A stretch of 64,000 nucleotides of DNA, taken from Streptomyces sp. NBC_01268 (GTDB lineage: Bacteria; Actinomycetota; Actinomycetes; Streptomycetales; Streptomycetaceae). This document shows positions 16,527 through 25,116 of the stretch, piece after piece. Both the position numbers and the translations under genes were made by a program. The stretch's first letter is position 1, and every line of letters starts with the position of its first letter. The stretch spans positions 3,534,001 through 3,598,000 of the forward strand of contig NZ_CP108454.1 in the NCBI RefSeq assembly GCF_036240795.1. Reading direction: 5' to 3'. A model generated the notes under the pieces. The model was not told where the DNA came from, made no database searches, and saw only the letters and a program-made list of their open reading frames with translations.

Positions 16527-17744
16527 CTACGGGCGCCAGAGGCCGTCCTCGGTCAGGCCCAGCAGGTCGATCGCGTTGCCGCGCACGATCCGCTCCACCA
16601 CGTCCGGCGCCAGGTGGCCCATCTGCGCCTCGCCGACCTCGCGGGACTTGGGCCAGGTGGAGTCCGAGTGCGGGTAGTCGGTCTCGTAGAGGACGTTGCC
16701 CACCCCGATGGCGTCGAGGTTGCGCAGCCCGAAGGCGTCGTCGAAGAAGCAGCCGAAGACGTGCTCGGCGAACAGCTCCGACGGCGGGCGCAGCACCTTC
16801 TCGGCGACCCCGCCCCAGCCGCGGTTCTCCTCCCACACGACGTTCGCGCGCTCCAGGATGTACGGGATCCACCCGATCTGCCCCTCGGCGTACATGATCC
16901 GCAGGTGGGGGAAGCGCTCGAACTTGCCGCTCATCAGCCAGTCGACCATCGAGAAGCAGCAGTTGGCGAAGGTGATGGTGGAGCCGACGGCCGGCGGGGC
17001 GTCGGCGGACGTGGACGGCATCCGGCTGGAGGAGCCGATGTGCATCGCGATGACGGTGCCGGTCTCGTCGCAGGCGCGCAGGAACGGGTCCCAGTGGTCG
17101 GTGTGGACCGAGGGCAGCCCGAGATGCGGCGGTATCTCGGAGAACGCGACCGCGCGCACGCCCCGGGCCGCGTTGCGGCGGACCTCGGCGGCGGCGAGCT
17201 CCGGGTCCCACAGCGGGATCAGGGTCAGCGGGATGAGCCGGCCCCGCGCCTCGGGGCCGCACCACTCCTCGACCATCCAGTCGTTGTAGGCGCGGACGCC
17301 GAGGAGACCGAGTTCACGATCGGCGGCTTCTGTGAAGGTCTGACCACAGAATCGGGGGAAGGTCGGGAAGCAGAGCGCCGACTGGACGTGGTTGACGTCC
17401 ATGTCGGCGAGCCGCTCGGGCACGGAGTACGAGCCGGGCCGCATCTGCTCGTAGGTGATGACCTCCAGCCTGATCTCGTCGCGGTCGTAGCCGACGGCGG
17501 TGTCGAGCCGGGTCAGCGGACGGTGCAGGTCCTCGTAGACCCACCAGTCGCCTATGGGGCCTTCGTCCCCTTTGGCGCCCATGACGGGGGCGAACTTTCC
17601 GCCCAGAAAGGTCATTTCCTTCAGGGGGGCGCGGACGACCCGGGGGCCGGCGTCGCGATAGCGGGACGGGAGCCGGTCCTGCCAGACGTGCGGGGGCTCC
17701 ACGGTGTGGTCGTCCACCGAGATGATCTTGGGGAAGCTCTCCAT
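16527..17744 (-). CDS. Amidohydrolase family protein (amidohydrolase-2 / ACMSD-like)
   Basis: 405 residues from ATG 17744 (MESFPKIISVDDHTVEPP); an upstream GTG at 17753 is possible. Features of the metal-dependent amidohydrolase-2 group: SVDDHTVEPP at the start in the position of the DxHxH strand, MHIGSSS in the middle, and YETDYPHSDSTWP near the end. Relatives include decarboxylases and hydrolases of aromatic or alicyclic acids, and similar genes recur in actinobacterial sterol-type gene sets. A perfect palindrome of the window-wide set lies 22 nt upstream, linking it to the LLM/SDR genes. Monocistronic; divergent from afsR. Confidence 0.85.
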   Translation of the reverse strand: MESFPKIISVDDHTVEPPHVWQDRLPSRYRDAGPRVVRAPLKEMTFLGGKFAPVMGAKGDEGPIGDWWVYEDLHRPLTRLDTAVGYDRDEIRLEVITYEQMRPGSYSVPERLADMDVNHVQSALCFPTFPRFCGQTFTEAADRELGLLGVRAYNDWMVEEWCGPEARGRLIPLTLIPLWDPELAAAEVRRNAARGVRAVAFSEIPPHLGLPSVHTDHWDPFLRACDETGTVIAMHIGSSSRMPSTSADAPPAVGSTITFANCCFSMVDWLMSGKFERFPHLRIMYAEGQIGWIPYILERANVVWEENRGWGGVAEKVLRPPSELFAEHVFGCFFDDAFGLRNLDAIGVGNVLYETDYPHSDSTWPKSREVGEAQMGHLAPDVVERIVRGNAIDLLGLTEDGLWRP

Positions 17745-17765
17745 GCGTTTCACGGTAGCGCCGAT

Positions 17766-17780
17766 CTGACGGTTCGTCAG
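17766..17780. promoter_or_regulatory. CTGAC-N5-GTCAG operator, site 5
   Basis: CTGACGGTTCGTCAG, perfect palindromic arms, 22 nt upstream of the amidohydrolase ATG and 110 nt upstream of afsR. Position favours control of the amidohydrolase. Confidence 0.8.
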
Positions 17781-17889
17781 CTCATAGGCTTCTCCTCGAT
17801 GCCGGATCGGCCGACCCGATGCTGACGCGCGCCCTCCGGACAAGGCAGACTGTCTTGGGCGAAACCAGCGGTACGGGCAGGGGGAGCTA

Positions 17890-20800
17890 ATGGACCGTGA
17901 GAACGGGCCGCGGGTTCCGGAGCAACGCACTCCGGCGACGGTTTCCGAAGGGCCCGGCAGCGGGCCGGCCGAGGAACCGCGCTCCCGCGTGCCCGGAGAC
18001 GGGACCGACGGGAGGGTCGGGACGGACAGGACGAACGGGTCGGGCGGCACGGACGGCACCACCGGCACCCCTGCTCCCGGAACCGGCTCCGCGGCCGACA
18101 CCGTCGTCGCCGACTCCCTCCGGTTCGGCGTCCTCGGGCCCGTACGGGCCTCGCGCGGGGACCAGGTGCTGCCCACCGGGTCGCCGCAGCAGCGGGCGCT
18201 GCTCGCCGCGCTGCTGCTGCGCGACGGACGGACCGCCACCGCCGGTGAGCTGATCGACGCGATCTGGGGCGAGGAGTCGCCCTCGCAGGCGCTCGCCGCG
18301 GTCCGCACGTACGCCTCCCGGCTGCGCAAGATCCTCGACCCCGGCGTCCTCGTCAGCGACTCCGGCGGCTACGCCCTGCGCACCACCGGCCCCGGCCTCA
18401 CCCTCGACCTCGCCGAGGCCCACGAGCTCGCCGCCGAGGCGGACCGGCTGCGCGCCGCCGGGCAGCGCGGCGCCGCCCGCGACCTGCTCGCCCAGGCGCT
18501 CGGCCTCTGGGAGGGCGAGACCCTCGCCTCCGTGCCCGGACCGTACGCCGAGACCCAGCGCACCCGCCTGGAGGAGTGGCGACTGCGGCTCCTGGAGACC
18601 CGGCTCGACCTGGACCTGGAGGTCGGCGCCCACGCCGAGGCCGTCTCCGAGCTGACCGCGCTCACCGCCGCGCACCCGCTGCGCGAGCGCCTGCGCGAAC
18701 TCCTCATGCTCGCGCTCTACCGCTCCGGCCGCCAGGCCGAGGCCCTCGCCGTGTACGCCGACACCCGCCGCCTCCTCGCCGACGAACTCGGCGTCGACCC
18801 CAACCCCGAACTCTCCAAGCTCCAGCAGCGCATCCTCCAGGCCGACGCCGAGCTCGCCCGGCCCGTCGACGCGCAGCCCCCGGCCGCCGCGCCCGTCGCC
18901 CGCCCCGCCCAGCTGCCCGCCACCGTGCCCGACTTCACCGGCCGCGCCTCCTTCGTCCGGGAGCTGGGCGGCCGGCTCGCCAGCGCCGAGGGGCACGTCA
19001 TGGCCGTCTCGGCGCTCGCCGGGATCGGCGGCGTCGGCAAGACCACCCTCGCCGTGCACGTGGCCCACGAGGCCCGCCCGCACTTCCCCGACGGGCAGCT
19101 CTACGTGGACCTCCAGGGCGCCGGTTCGCGGGCGGCGGCCCCGGAGACCGTCCTCGGCGCCTTCCTGCGGGCCCTCGGCACCCCCGACTCCGCCATCCCC
19201 GACTCGCTCGACGAGCGGGCCGCGCTCTACCGCTCCACGCTCGACGGCCGCCGCGTCCTGGTGCTGCTCGACAACGCCCGGGACGCCGCCCAGATCCGGC
19301 CCCTGCTGCCCGGCACGGCCGGCTGCGCCGCGCTCGTCACCAGCCGCATCCGCATGGTCGACCTGGCCGGCGCGCACCTCGTCGACCTGGACGTGATGTC
19401 CCCCGAGGAGGCGCTCCAGCTCTTCACCCGGATCGTCGGCACCGAGCGCGTCCACTCCGAGCGCGAGGCCGCCCTCGACGTCGTCGCCGCCTGCGGCTTC
19501 CTGCCGCTGGCCATCCGCATCGCCGCCTCCCGGCTGGCCGCCCGCCGCACCTGGACGGTCTCCGTGCTCGCCGCCAAGCTGGCCGACGAACGGCGCAGGC
19601 TCGACGAGCTCCAGGCCGGCGACCTCGCCGTCAAGGCCACCTTCGAGCTCGGCTACGGCCAGCTGGAGCCCGCCCAGGCCCGGGCGTTCCGGCTGCTCGG
19701 CCTCGCCGACGGGCCCGACATCTCGCTGGCCGCCGCCGCCGCCGTCCTGGACCTGCCGGAATGGGAGACGGAGGACCTCCTGGAGGCCCTCGTCGACACC
19801 TCCCTCGTCGAGTCCGCCGCGCCGGGCCGCTACCGCTACCACGACCTCGTACGGCTCTACGCGCGTGCCTGCGCCGAGCGCGACGAACAGCCCCCGGCCG
19901 AACGGGAGCTGGCCCTCTCCCGCCTCCTCGACTTCTACCTGGCCACGGCCTCCCGGGTGTACGCCCTGGAGCGGCCCGGCGACCGGCTCGTCGACCACCT
20001 GGAGGCCACCGCCTACCAGGGCCTCACCTTCACCGACCGGCACGCCGCCCAGGACTGGCTCTACGCCGAGGCCAACTGCCTGCTGGCCTGCGTCCGCCAG
20101 TCGGCGGCGACGGCCGGGACGCTGCGGCGGGCGGTGGACCTGCTGTGGGCGGCGCTCGACCTGGGCGAGTCCGGTACGAACGCGAAGGAGTTCGAGGCGA
20201 TCGCCTCGGGCGTCCGGGACGCGGCGCACGGGTCCGGGGACGTGCGCGCCGAGGGCCGGGCCCTCATGGCGCTGGCCGGCATCCACCACACCGCGGGCCG
20301 CTTCGAGGAGGCCGACCGCGACGCGACGCTGTCGCTGCGCTGCGCGGAGGCGGCCGGGGACCCGCTGCCCGCCTGCTGGTCGGCCAACGCGCGCGGCATC
20401 ATCGCGCTCTACCAGAACCGGTTCGAGGAGGGCGAGGTGCATCTCGCCCAGGCCATCGAGCGGTTCCGCGGCATCGGCGACCGGCCCGGCGAGGCCAGTG
20501 CCCTGTGCAACCTGTCCCGGATCCACCTGGCCACCGGCCGCACCGCGCAGGCGATCGCCCTCGCCGAGGAGGGCACGGCGATCTACGACTCGATCGGGCA
20601 CTCGCTGCGCGGCGCCAACGGGCGCTACGCGCTGGGCCTCGCGCTCACCGAGGCCCGCCAGCTCGGCCCGGCCGTGGACCGGCTGCGGGAGGCGCTGGAG
20701 GTGTTCCGGGACAGCCGGCAGCGCCTGTGGGAGGGCATGACCCTGTTCCGTCTCGCGGAGGTGGACATCGCCGCGCGGCGGCCCGCCCAGGCGGCGTCCA

Positions 20801-21012
20801 ACGCCGAGATGGCGCTCACGGTCCTGCGGGGCATCGGCGGCGAGTGGCGCCGCGCCAACGTGCTGACGGTCCTCGGGCGGGCCCTCGGCGGCATCGGCCA
20901 GTCGGGGCGCGCCCAGGTCTGCTGGCGTGAGGCGCTGGACGTCTTCGACGGGCTCGGCTCCCCCGAGGCGGCCGAGGTCCGGGAGCTCCTGAACGTCAGC
21001 AGCGCGGCCTGA
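17890..21012 (+). CDS. afsR: AfsR, SARP-family global regulator with NB-ARC and TPR domains
   Basis: 1,040 residues from ATG 17890 (GGGGAG upstream). Order: a ~75-residue unstructured Gly/Thr-rich leader; an OmpR-type DNA-binding domain (RFGVLGPVRA, then GSPQQRALLAALLL, about 78-165); a BTAD domain to about 320; an NB-ARC ATPase with Walker A GIGGVGKTT at 378-386; and a C-terminal TPR region. It aligns closely, as I recall it, with Streptomyces coelicolor AfsR (993 residues), which is phosphorylated by AfsK and activates afsS to switch on antibiotic production. The DNA-binding, BTAD and NB-ARC parts match best; the leader is about 50 residues longer. afsS follows 264 nt downstream. Confidence 0.95.
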   Translation: MDRENGPRVPEQRTPATVSEGPGSGPAEEPRSRVPGDGTDGRVGTDRTNGSGGTDGTTGTPAPGTGSAADTVVADSLRFGVLGPVRASRGDQVLPTGSPQQRALLAALLLRDGRTATAGELIDAIWGEESPSQALAAVRTYASRLRKILDPGVLVSDSGGYALRTTGPGLTLDLAEAHELAAEADRLRAAGQRGAARDLLAQALGLWEGETLASVPGPYAETQRTRLEEWRLRLLETRLDLDLEVGAHAEAVSELTALTAAHPLRERLRELLMLALYRSGRQAEALAVYADTRRLLADELGVDPNPELSKLQQRILQADAELARPVDAQPPAAAPVARPAQLPATVPDFTGRASFVRELGGRLASAEGHVMAVSALAGIGGVGKTTLAVHVAHEARPHFPDGQLYVDLQGAGSRAAAPETVLGAFLRALGTPDSAIPDSLDERAALYRSTLDGRRVLVLLDNARDAAQIRPLLPGTAGCAALVTSRIRMVDLAGAHLVDLDVMSPEEALQLFTRIVGTERVHSEREAALDVVAACGFLPLAIRIAASRLAARRTWTVSVLAAKLADERRRLDELQAGDLAVKATFELGYGQLEPAQARAFRLLGLADGPDISLAAAAAVLDLPEWETEDLLEALVDTSLVESAAPGRYRYHDLVRLYARACAERDEQPPAERELALSRLLDFYLATASRVYALERPGDRLVDHLEATAYQGLTFTDRHAAQDWLYAEANCLLACVRQSAATAGTLRRAVDLLWAALDLGESGTNAKEFEAIASGVRDAAHGSGDVRAEGRALMALAGIHHTAGRFEEADRDATLSLRCAEAAGDPLPACWSANARGIIALYQNRFEEGEVHLAQAIERFRGIGDRPGEASALCNLSRIHLATGRTAQAIALAEEGTAIYDSIGHSLRGANGRYALGLALTEARQLGPAVDRLREALEVFRDSRQRLWEGMTLFRLAEVDIAARRPAQAASNAEMALTVLRGIGGEWRRANVLTVLGRALGGIGQSGRAQVCWREALDVFDGLGSPEAAEVRELLNVSSAA

Positions 21013-21077
21013 CCGACGGACCCCGGAGACGGTCCGGCCGTGCGCGCCGGACCTGCCCCCACACCCCCGGCCTGCGC

Positions 21078-21112
21078 GTTCATCGTTCGTTTATCGCCGA
21101 ACGGCACGATAG
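21078..21112 (+). promoter_or_regulatory. afsS promoter with two 11-bp direct repeats
   Basis: GTTCATCGTTC (21078-21088) is followed directly by GTTTATCGCCG (21089-21099), then 7 nt to a -10-like CGATAG (21107-21112). This matches the layout known for SARP activators, where 11-bp direct repeats overlap the -35 and end about 8 bp before the -10, and it also resembles PhoP boxes (GTTCAYC type). In S. coelicolor AfsR and PhoP compete at the afsS promoter. The transcript leader would be about 160 nt. Confidence 0.7.
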
Positions 21113-21276
21113 GTCCTGTCGATCCGTCGCGTCGGGGGGCAGACGGGTCACCGGCAAGGTCGTCACCGCTGGCAACTAGGGTGAGCGGCCACGAAGGATC
21201 CGTCCGGCTGGTTCACGGGGGAGCGGCCGGACGGATCGAGTGCCGAATCCCCACCCTTCAGGCAGGAGCAGACGAG

Positions 21277-21498
21277 ATGAGCAACCCGATCGAGCAGAAC
21301 CCGGTCGTCAAGCCTCAGGACATGCACGCCACGGGCGGCACCGAGAGCGAGATCGTGACGAAGGACATGCACGCCACGTCCGAGCCCGCGATCGACGCCA
21401 TCACCGCGAAGGTCACGGGCAAGGGCACCGGCGACATCACGACCATGGACATGCACGCCACGTCCGAGCCTGCCAAGCCGGCCAAGCCGGCCATCTGA
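21277..21498 (+). CDS. afsS: AfsS (sigma-like small regulatory protein) with DMHAT repeats
   Basis: 73 residues from ATG 21277 with AGGAG upstream. The protein is built from three copies of a short repeat centred on DMHAT: VKPQDMHATGG (residues 12-22), VTKDMHATSEPA and ITTMDMHATSEPA, ending in a Pro/Lys/Ala tail. AfsS of S. coelicolor (63 residues) carries similar repeats (DNHAT type, as I recall), is directly activated by AfsR, and stimulates antibiotic regulators by an unknown mechanism. Position downstream of afsR and the repeat architecture support the call. Here the Asn of the remembered repeat is Met in all three copies. Confidence 0.85.
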   Translation: MSNPIEQNPVVKPQDMHATGGTESEIVTKDMHATSEPAIDAITAKVTGKGTGDITTMDMHATSEPAKPAKPAI

Positions 21499-21654
21499 GC
21501 CACACGCCACGGGGACGGTTCCGGCGGCGCCATCGGGGGAGTCGCCGGGGCCGTGGTCGTCCGCAGAGCAAGACCGCACCGGTTCGGGGGACGCCCCCGG
21601 GTCGGGGGGATCCGAGGGGCACGGTCCGGTGCGGTGGGGGGCGGGCGACCGCAG

Positions 21655-21693
21655 GACGGAGGGGCCCGGGCTTCACGCCCGGGCCCCTCCGTC
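21655..21693. terminator. Very strong terminator hairpin after afsS
   Basis: A perfect 17-bp stem (21655-21671 with 21677-21693) with the 5-nt loop TTCAC. It lies 157 nt after the afsS stop. Confidence 0.85.
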
Positions 21694-21854
21694 GCACGTC
21701 GCGGGGGTGCGGACGGCGGCGGACCTGACGAAGTACGCCACCGGATCTCGCACTCGCGTTCGACGTCCGCGATGATCGATCATGTTCGGAAGGGCAGGCG
21801 GTGGGGACCGTCCGCCCGACCAGGACGAGGCACGCCACGCGCGCGCAGGGGGGA

Positions 21855-21889
21855 GGGCCTGGACCGGCACAACCGGTCCAGGCCCTTTT
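21855..21889 (+). terminator. Intrinsic terminator with T-tract
   Basis: GGGCCTGGACCGG (21855-21867), loop CACAA, CCGGTCCAGGCCC (21873-21885), then TTTT. The T-tract points rightward, although the neighbouring ligase gene is leftward (its stop is 24 nt away); it may act in both directions. Confidence 0.8.
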
Positions 21890-21908
21890 GCGTGCCGCCG
21901 CGCGGCCC

Positions 21909-23444
21909 TCAGCGGCCGCGCAGCTCGCCCTTCACCACCTTGCCGCTCGCGTTGCGCGGCAGCTCCGCGACGAACTCGACCTCGCGCGGCACCTTGTAGT
22001 TGGCCATCTCGCGGCGGGACCAGGCGATCAGGTCGTCCGCCGTCAGCGTCGAACCCGGGCGGCGGACCGCGAAGGCCTTGCCGACCTCGCCGAGGCGGGG
22101 GTCGGGGACGCCGACGACGGCGACGTCGGCGATGTCGGGGTGCAGGCCGAGGAGTTGCTCGATCTCCGCCGGGTAGGCGTTGAAGCCGCCGACGATGAAC
22201 ATGTCCTTGATCCGGTCGGTGATCCGCAGGTTCCCGGACTCGTCCAGGACGCCCACGTCGCCGGTGTGCAGCCAGCCCTCCGGGTCGATCGCCGCCGCCG
22301 TCGCCTCCGCGTCCTCGAAGTAGCCGGCCATCACGTGGAAGCCGCGGACCAGGACCTCGCCCGTCTCGGAGAGGCGCAGCTCCGTACCCGGGACGGCGCG
22401 GCCGGAGGTGCGCGCGATGACCTCGGCCGGGTCGCCGCGTCGGCACATCGTGACGAAGCCGCTCGCCTCGGAGAGGCCGTACGCGGTGAGGACCGTGCCG
22501 ACGCCCAGCTCCGTGCGCAGGCGCTCCACCAGCTGGAGCGGGACCACCGCCGCGCCGGTGACGACCAGGCGCAGCGAGGACAGGTCGTACGTGCCGCGGG
22601 CCGGGTGGTCGAGGAGGGACTGGTGGAGGGTGGGCGGGCCGGGCAGGACGGTGATCCGCTCGGCGGTGATGTGGGCGAGGACCGTGTCCACGTTGAAGAC
22701 GGGCTGCGGCACCATCACCGCCCCGCGCTGGAGGCAGGCGATGACGCCGGCCTTGTAGCCGAAGGTGTGGAAGAAGGGGTTCACGATCAGATAGCGGTCG
22801 CCCTCGCGCAGCCCCGCGAGCTCGCTCCACAGGGCGTAGCAGCGCAGGGTCTGCCCGTGGGTGATGACGGCGCCCTTGGGGCGCCCGGTGGTGCCGGAGG
22901 TGTAGATGATGTCCGAGGGGTCGGAGGGGGAGACCGTGGCGGCCCGGGTCCACACGTCGGCGGCCGGGACGTCGTTCCCCTCCGAGAGGAAGGACTTCCA
23001 GGTGGCGTAGCCGGGGTCGTCGGGCGCCGTGTCGCCGAAGACCACCACCCGCTCCAGGTCCGGCAGTTCCACGCCCGCGCGGCGCAGCGAGGCCACGTAC
23101 GAGGTGCCGAGGAAGGTGCCGGTGACGAAGAGCAGCCGGGCCCGCGAGCGGGCCAGCACGTCGGCGGCCTCGGCGCCCTTGAAGCGGGTGTTGAGCGGGA
23201 CGAGGACGGCGCCCGCGGTGACCGCGCCGAGGGCGGAGACGATCCAGTCGAGGGTGTTGGGCGCCCAGATCCCGACCCGGTCCCCGGCTCGTATCCCGGT
23301 GGCGAGACAGGCGGCCGCCGCGCGTTCGACGCGCTCGCCGAGTTCGGCGTACGTGATCCGCGTGCGGCCGTCGACGACCGCCTCGCGCTCCGCGTACCGC
23401 TCGGCCGACCGGCGCACCAACTCCGGTATCGAGCTCCACTCCAT
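21909..23444 (-). CDS. Acyl-CoA ligase (FadD3-like AMP-binding enzyme)
   Basis: 511 residues from ATG 23444. ANL-superfamily motifs: YTSGTTGRPKGA (A3) near residue 165, YGLSEASGF (A5), LHTGDVGVLDESG and RIKDMFIVGGFNAYPAEIE (A7/A8), and the C-terminal catalytic Lys in NASGKVVKGEL. The opening (TRITYAEL, GIRAGDRVGIWAPNTLDWI) looks like the FadD3 group, which activates the sterol C/D-ring acid HIP to its CoA ester in mycobacteria. Two CTGAC-N5-GTCAG palindromes lie in the 86-bp gap to the divergent lipid-transfer gene. Probable role: CoA activation of a carboxylic acid at the entry to the pathway. Confidence 0.88.
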   Translation of the reverse strand: MEWSSIPELVRRSAERYAEREAVVDGRTRITYAELGERVERAAAACLATGIRAGDRVGIWAPNTLDWIVSALGAVTAGAVLVPLNTRFKGAEAADVLARSRARLLFVTGTFLGTSYVASLRRAGVELPDLERVVVFGDTAPDDPGYATWKSFLSEGNDVPAADVWTRAATVSPSDPSDIIYTSGTTGRPKGAVITHGQTLRCYALWSELAGLREGDRYLIVNPFFHTFGYKAGVIACLQRGAVMVPQPVFNVDTVLAHITAERITVLPGPPTLHQSLLDHPARGTYDLSSLRLVVTGAAVVPLQLVERLRTELGVGTVLTAYGLSEASGFVTMCRRGDPAEVIARTSGRAVPGTELRLSETGEVLVRGFHVMAGYFEDAEATAAAIDPEGWLHTGDVGVLDESGNLRITDRIKDMFIVGGFNAYPAEIEQLLGLHPDIADVAVVGVPDPRLGEVGKAFAVRRPGSTLTADDLIAWSRREMANYKVPREVEFVAELPRNASGKVVKGELRGR

Positions 23445-23462
23445 CGCCCACCCCTCCCGTAG

Positions 23463-23477
23463 CTGACTATCCGTCAG
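23463..23477. promoter_or_regulatory. CTGAC-N5-GTCAG operator, site 6
   Basis: CTGACTATCCGTCAG, perfect arms, 19 nt upstream of the ligase start, in the divergent promoter region. Confidence 0.8.
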
Positions 23478-23489
23478 ATTAGCTGTAGC

Positions 23490-23504
23490 CTGACGCGCTG
23501 TCAG
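23490..23504. promoter_or_regulatory. CTGAC-N5-GTCAG operator, site 7
   Basis: CTGACGCGCTGTCAG, perfect arms, 27 bp centre to centre from site 6 and 27 nt upstream of the lipid-transfer gene GTG. The two sites together serve both directions. Confidence 0.8.
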
Positions 23505-23530
23505 CAGTGCTGCCGGGCCGGGAGGACCAC

Positions 23531-24673
23531 GTGCTCAAGGACGCAACAGCCATCGTCGGGATAGGCCAGACCCCCTTCGCCAAACAGCTCCCGGAGTCCG
23601 AGCGGACCCTCGCCTGCCGGGCGATCCTCGCCGCCCTCGACGACGCGGGCATCGCCCCCTCCGAGGTCGACGCCTTCGCCTCGTACACCATGGAGGAGAC
23701 CGACGAGGTCGAGGTGGCCAAGGCCATCGGCGCCGGCGACGTCACCTTCTTCTCCAAGGTGGGGTACGGCGGCGGCGGCTCCTGCGCCACCGTCGGGCAC
23801 CTCGCCGCCGCCATCGCCTCCGGGCAGGCCACCGTCGGCGTCGCCTGGCGCTCCCGCAAGCGCGGCAGCGGGCCGCGCCCCTGGAAGAACACCGCCGTCC
23901 AGCTGCCCACCCCCGGCCAGTGGACCCGCCCCTTCGGACTGCTCCGCCCCGCCGACGAGATCGGCATGCTCGCCCGCCGCTACATGCACGAGTACGGCGC
24001 CACCCGCGACCACCTCTTCAACGTGGCCCTCGCCTGCCGCAACCGGGCCAACCAGAACCCCGCCGCGATGATGTACGAGCGCCCGCTGACCCGCGAGATG
24101 TACATGACCTCCCGGTGGATCAGCGAGCCCCTCTGCCTCTTCGACAACTGCCTGGAGACCGACGGGGCGTTGGCCTGCGTCATCGTCTCCGCCGAGCGGG
24201 CCCGCGACTGCCGGCAGAAGCCCGTCTACGTGCACTCCGTCGCCCAGGGCCTGCCCGCCCAGCACCACGGCATGGTCAACTACTGGAACGACGACCCGCT
24301 CTCCGGCCCCGCCTGGACCGCCGCCCGACACCTGTGGAAGCAGGCCGACTTCGGGCCCGAGGACGTCGACGTCGCCCAGATCTACGACGCCTTCACCCCG
24401 CTGATCCCGCTCTCCCTGGAGGGCTACGGCTTCTGCGGCCGCGGCGAGGGCGCCGCCTTCACCGAGGGGGGCGCCCTGGAGATCGGCGGCCGGCTGCCCC
24501 TCAACACCGGCGGCGGAGGGCTCTCCGAGGCCTACGTCCACGGCTTCAACCTCATCAACGAGGGCGTCAAGCAGCTCCGCGGCGTCTCCACCGCCCAGGT
24601 CCCCTCCGCCGCCACCTGCCTGGTCACCGCCGGCGAAGGCGTCCCCACGTCCGCGATCCTGCTGAGGAGCTGA
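23531..24673 (+). CDS. Thiolase-like lipid-transfer protein (acetyl-CoA acetyltransferase family, Ltp type)
   Basis: 380 residues from GTG 23531 (GGGAGGACC upstream); starting further up would run into the operator. Non-decarboxylating thiolase-fold protein of the lipid-transfer group: AIVGIGQTPFAK, ARRYMHEYGATRDHL, IYDAFTPLIPL, and LNTGGGGLSEAYVHGFN in place of the GHP motif of true thiolases. In mycobacterial sterol breakdown such proteins work with a DUF35 partner as retro-aldolases. Here a DUF35 gene follows after 5 nt and a crotonase overlaps that, so an operon of three. Likely C-C bond cleavage on an acyl-CoA (inference). Confidence 0.85.
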   Translation: MLKDATAIVGIGQTPFAKQLPESERTLACRAILAALDDAGIAPSEVDAFASYTMEETDEVEVAKAIGAGDVTFFSKVGYGGGGSCATVGHLAAAIASGQATVGVAWRSRKRGSGPRPWKNTAVQLPTPGQWTRPFGLLRPADEIGMLARRYMHEYGATRDHLFNVALACRNRANQNPAAMMYERPLTREMYMTSRWISEPLCLFDNCLETDGALACVIVSAERARDCRQKPVYVHSVAQGLPAQHHGMVNYWNDDPLSGPAWTAARHLWKQADFGPEDVDVAQIYDAFTPLIPLSLEGYGFCGRGEGAAFTEGGALEIGGRLPLNTGGGGLSEAYVHGFNLINEGVKQLRGVSTAQVPSAATCLVTAGEGVPTSAILLRS

Positions 24674-24678
24674 GACCC

Positions 24679-25116
24679 ATGGCCCTGCTCACCCCCGTCA
24701 CCGACGAGGACGGCGCCCCCTTCTGGGAGTACGCCGCCCGCGGCGAACTCCGCGTCCAGGCCTGCGCCGCCCCCGACTGCGGCGAACTCCGCTTCCCGCC
24801 CCGCCCCTGCTGCCCGCACTGCCAGTCCTTCGACAGCGAGTGGCGCCGGATGTCCGGCCGCGGCCGGATCTGGTCCTTCGTCCTCCCCCACCCGCCGCTG
24901 CTCCCCGACTACGCCGAACAGGCCCCGTACAACGCGGTCCTCGTCGAGCTCGCCGAAGCCCCCCGCATCCGCCTCGCCGGCAACGTCGTCGCCGCCCCCG
25001 ACGCCCCGCTGAACTCCGTGGACCCGGCCCGGCTGCGGATCGGCGCCGCCGTGAAGGTGGCGTTCACCGAGATCGACGGGGTCACCGTGCCGCGCTGGCT
25101 GCTGGAGCGCGGATGA
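24679..25116 (+). CDS. DUF35 / Zn-ribbon OB-fold protein
   Basis: 145 residues from ATG 24679. The N-terminal rubredoxin-like zinc ribbon has four Cys ligands (CAAPDC ... CPHC, about residues 32-52), followed by an OB-fold with GRGRIWSFVLPH and a terminal PRWLLERG. DUF35 proteins pair with thiolase-like proteins (for example ChsH2 with Ltp2) and supply part of the acyl-CoA binding surface. It lies 5 nt after the thiolase-like gene and its ATGA overlaps the crotonase gene, so the three are co-translated. Confidence 0.88.
   Translation: MALLTPVTDEDGAPFWEYAARGELRVQACAAPDCGELRFPPRPCCPHCQSFDSEWRRMSGRGRIWSFVLPHPPLLPDYAEQAPYNAVLVELAEAPRIRLAGNVVAAPDAPLNSVDPARLRIGAAVKVAFTEIDGVTVPRWLLERG

Larger units (their letters stand above)
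21499..21908. other. Intergenic region between afsS and the acyl-CoA ligase
   Basis: 410 bp with no credible gene. It holds two strong hairpins (21655-21693 and 21855-21885) and a perfect 12-bp palindrome ATGATCGATCAT (21772-21783) between them. The stretch between the hairpins could encode a small RNA or be inert spacer. Confidence 0.5.

Noticed and set aside
17887..20601. A 904-codon minus-strand frame opposite afsR
   Set aside because: Antisense shadow of afsR with Gly/Val-rich low-complexity translation.
23507..23530. Upstream in-frame ATG-like start of the lipid-transfer gene
   Set aside because: It would place the start directly beside operator site 7 and ahead of the GGGAGG ribosome-binding site that serves GTG 23531.
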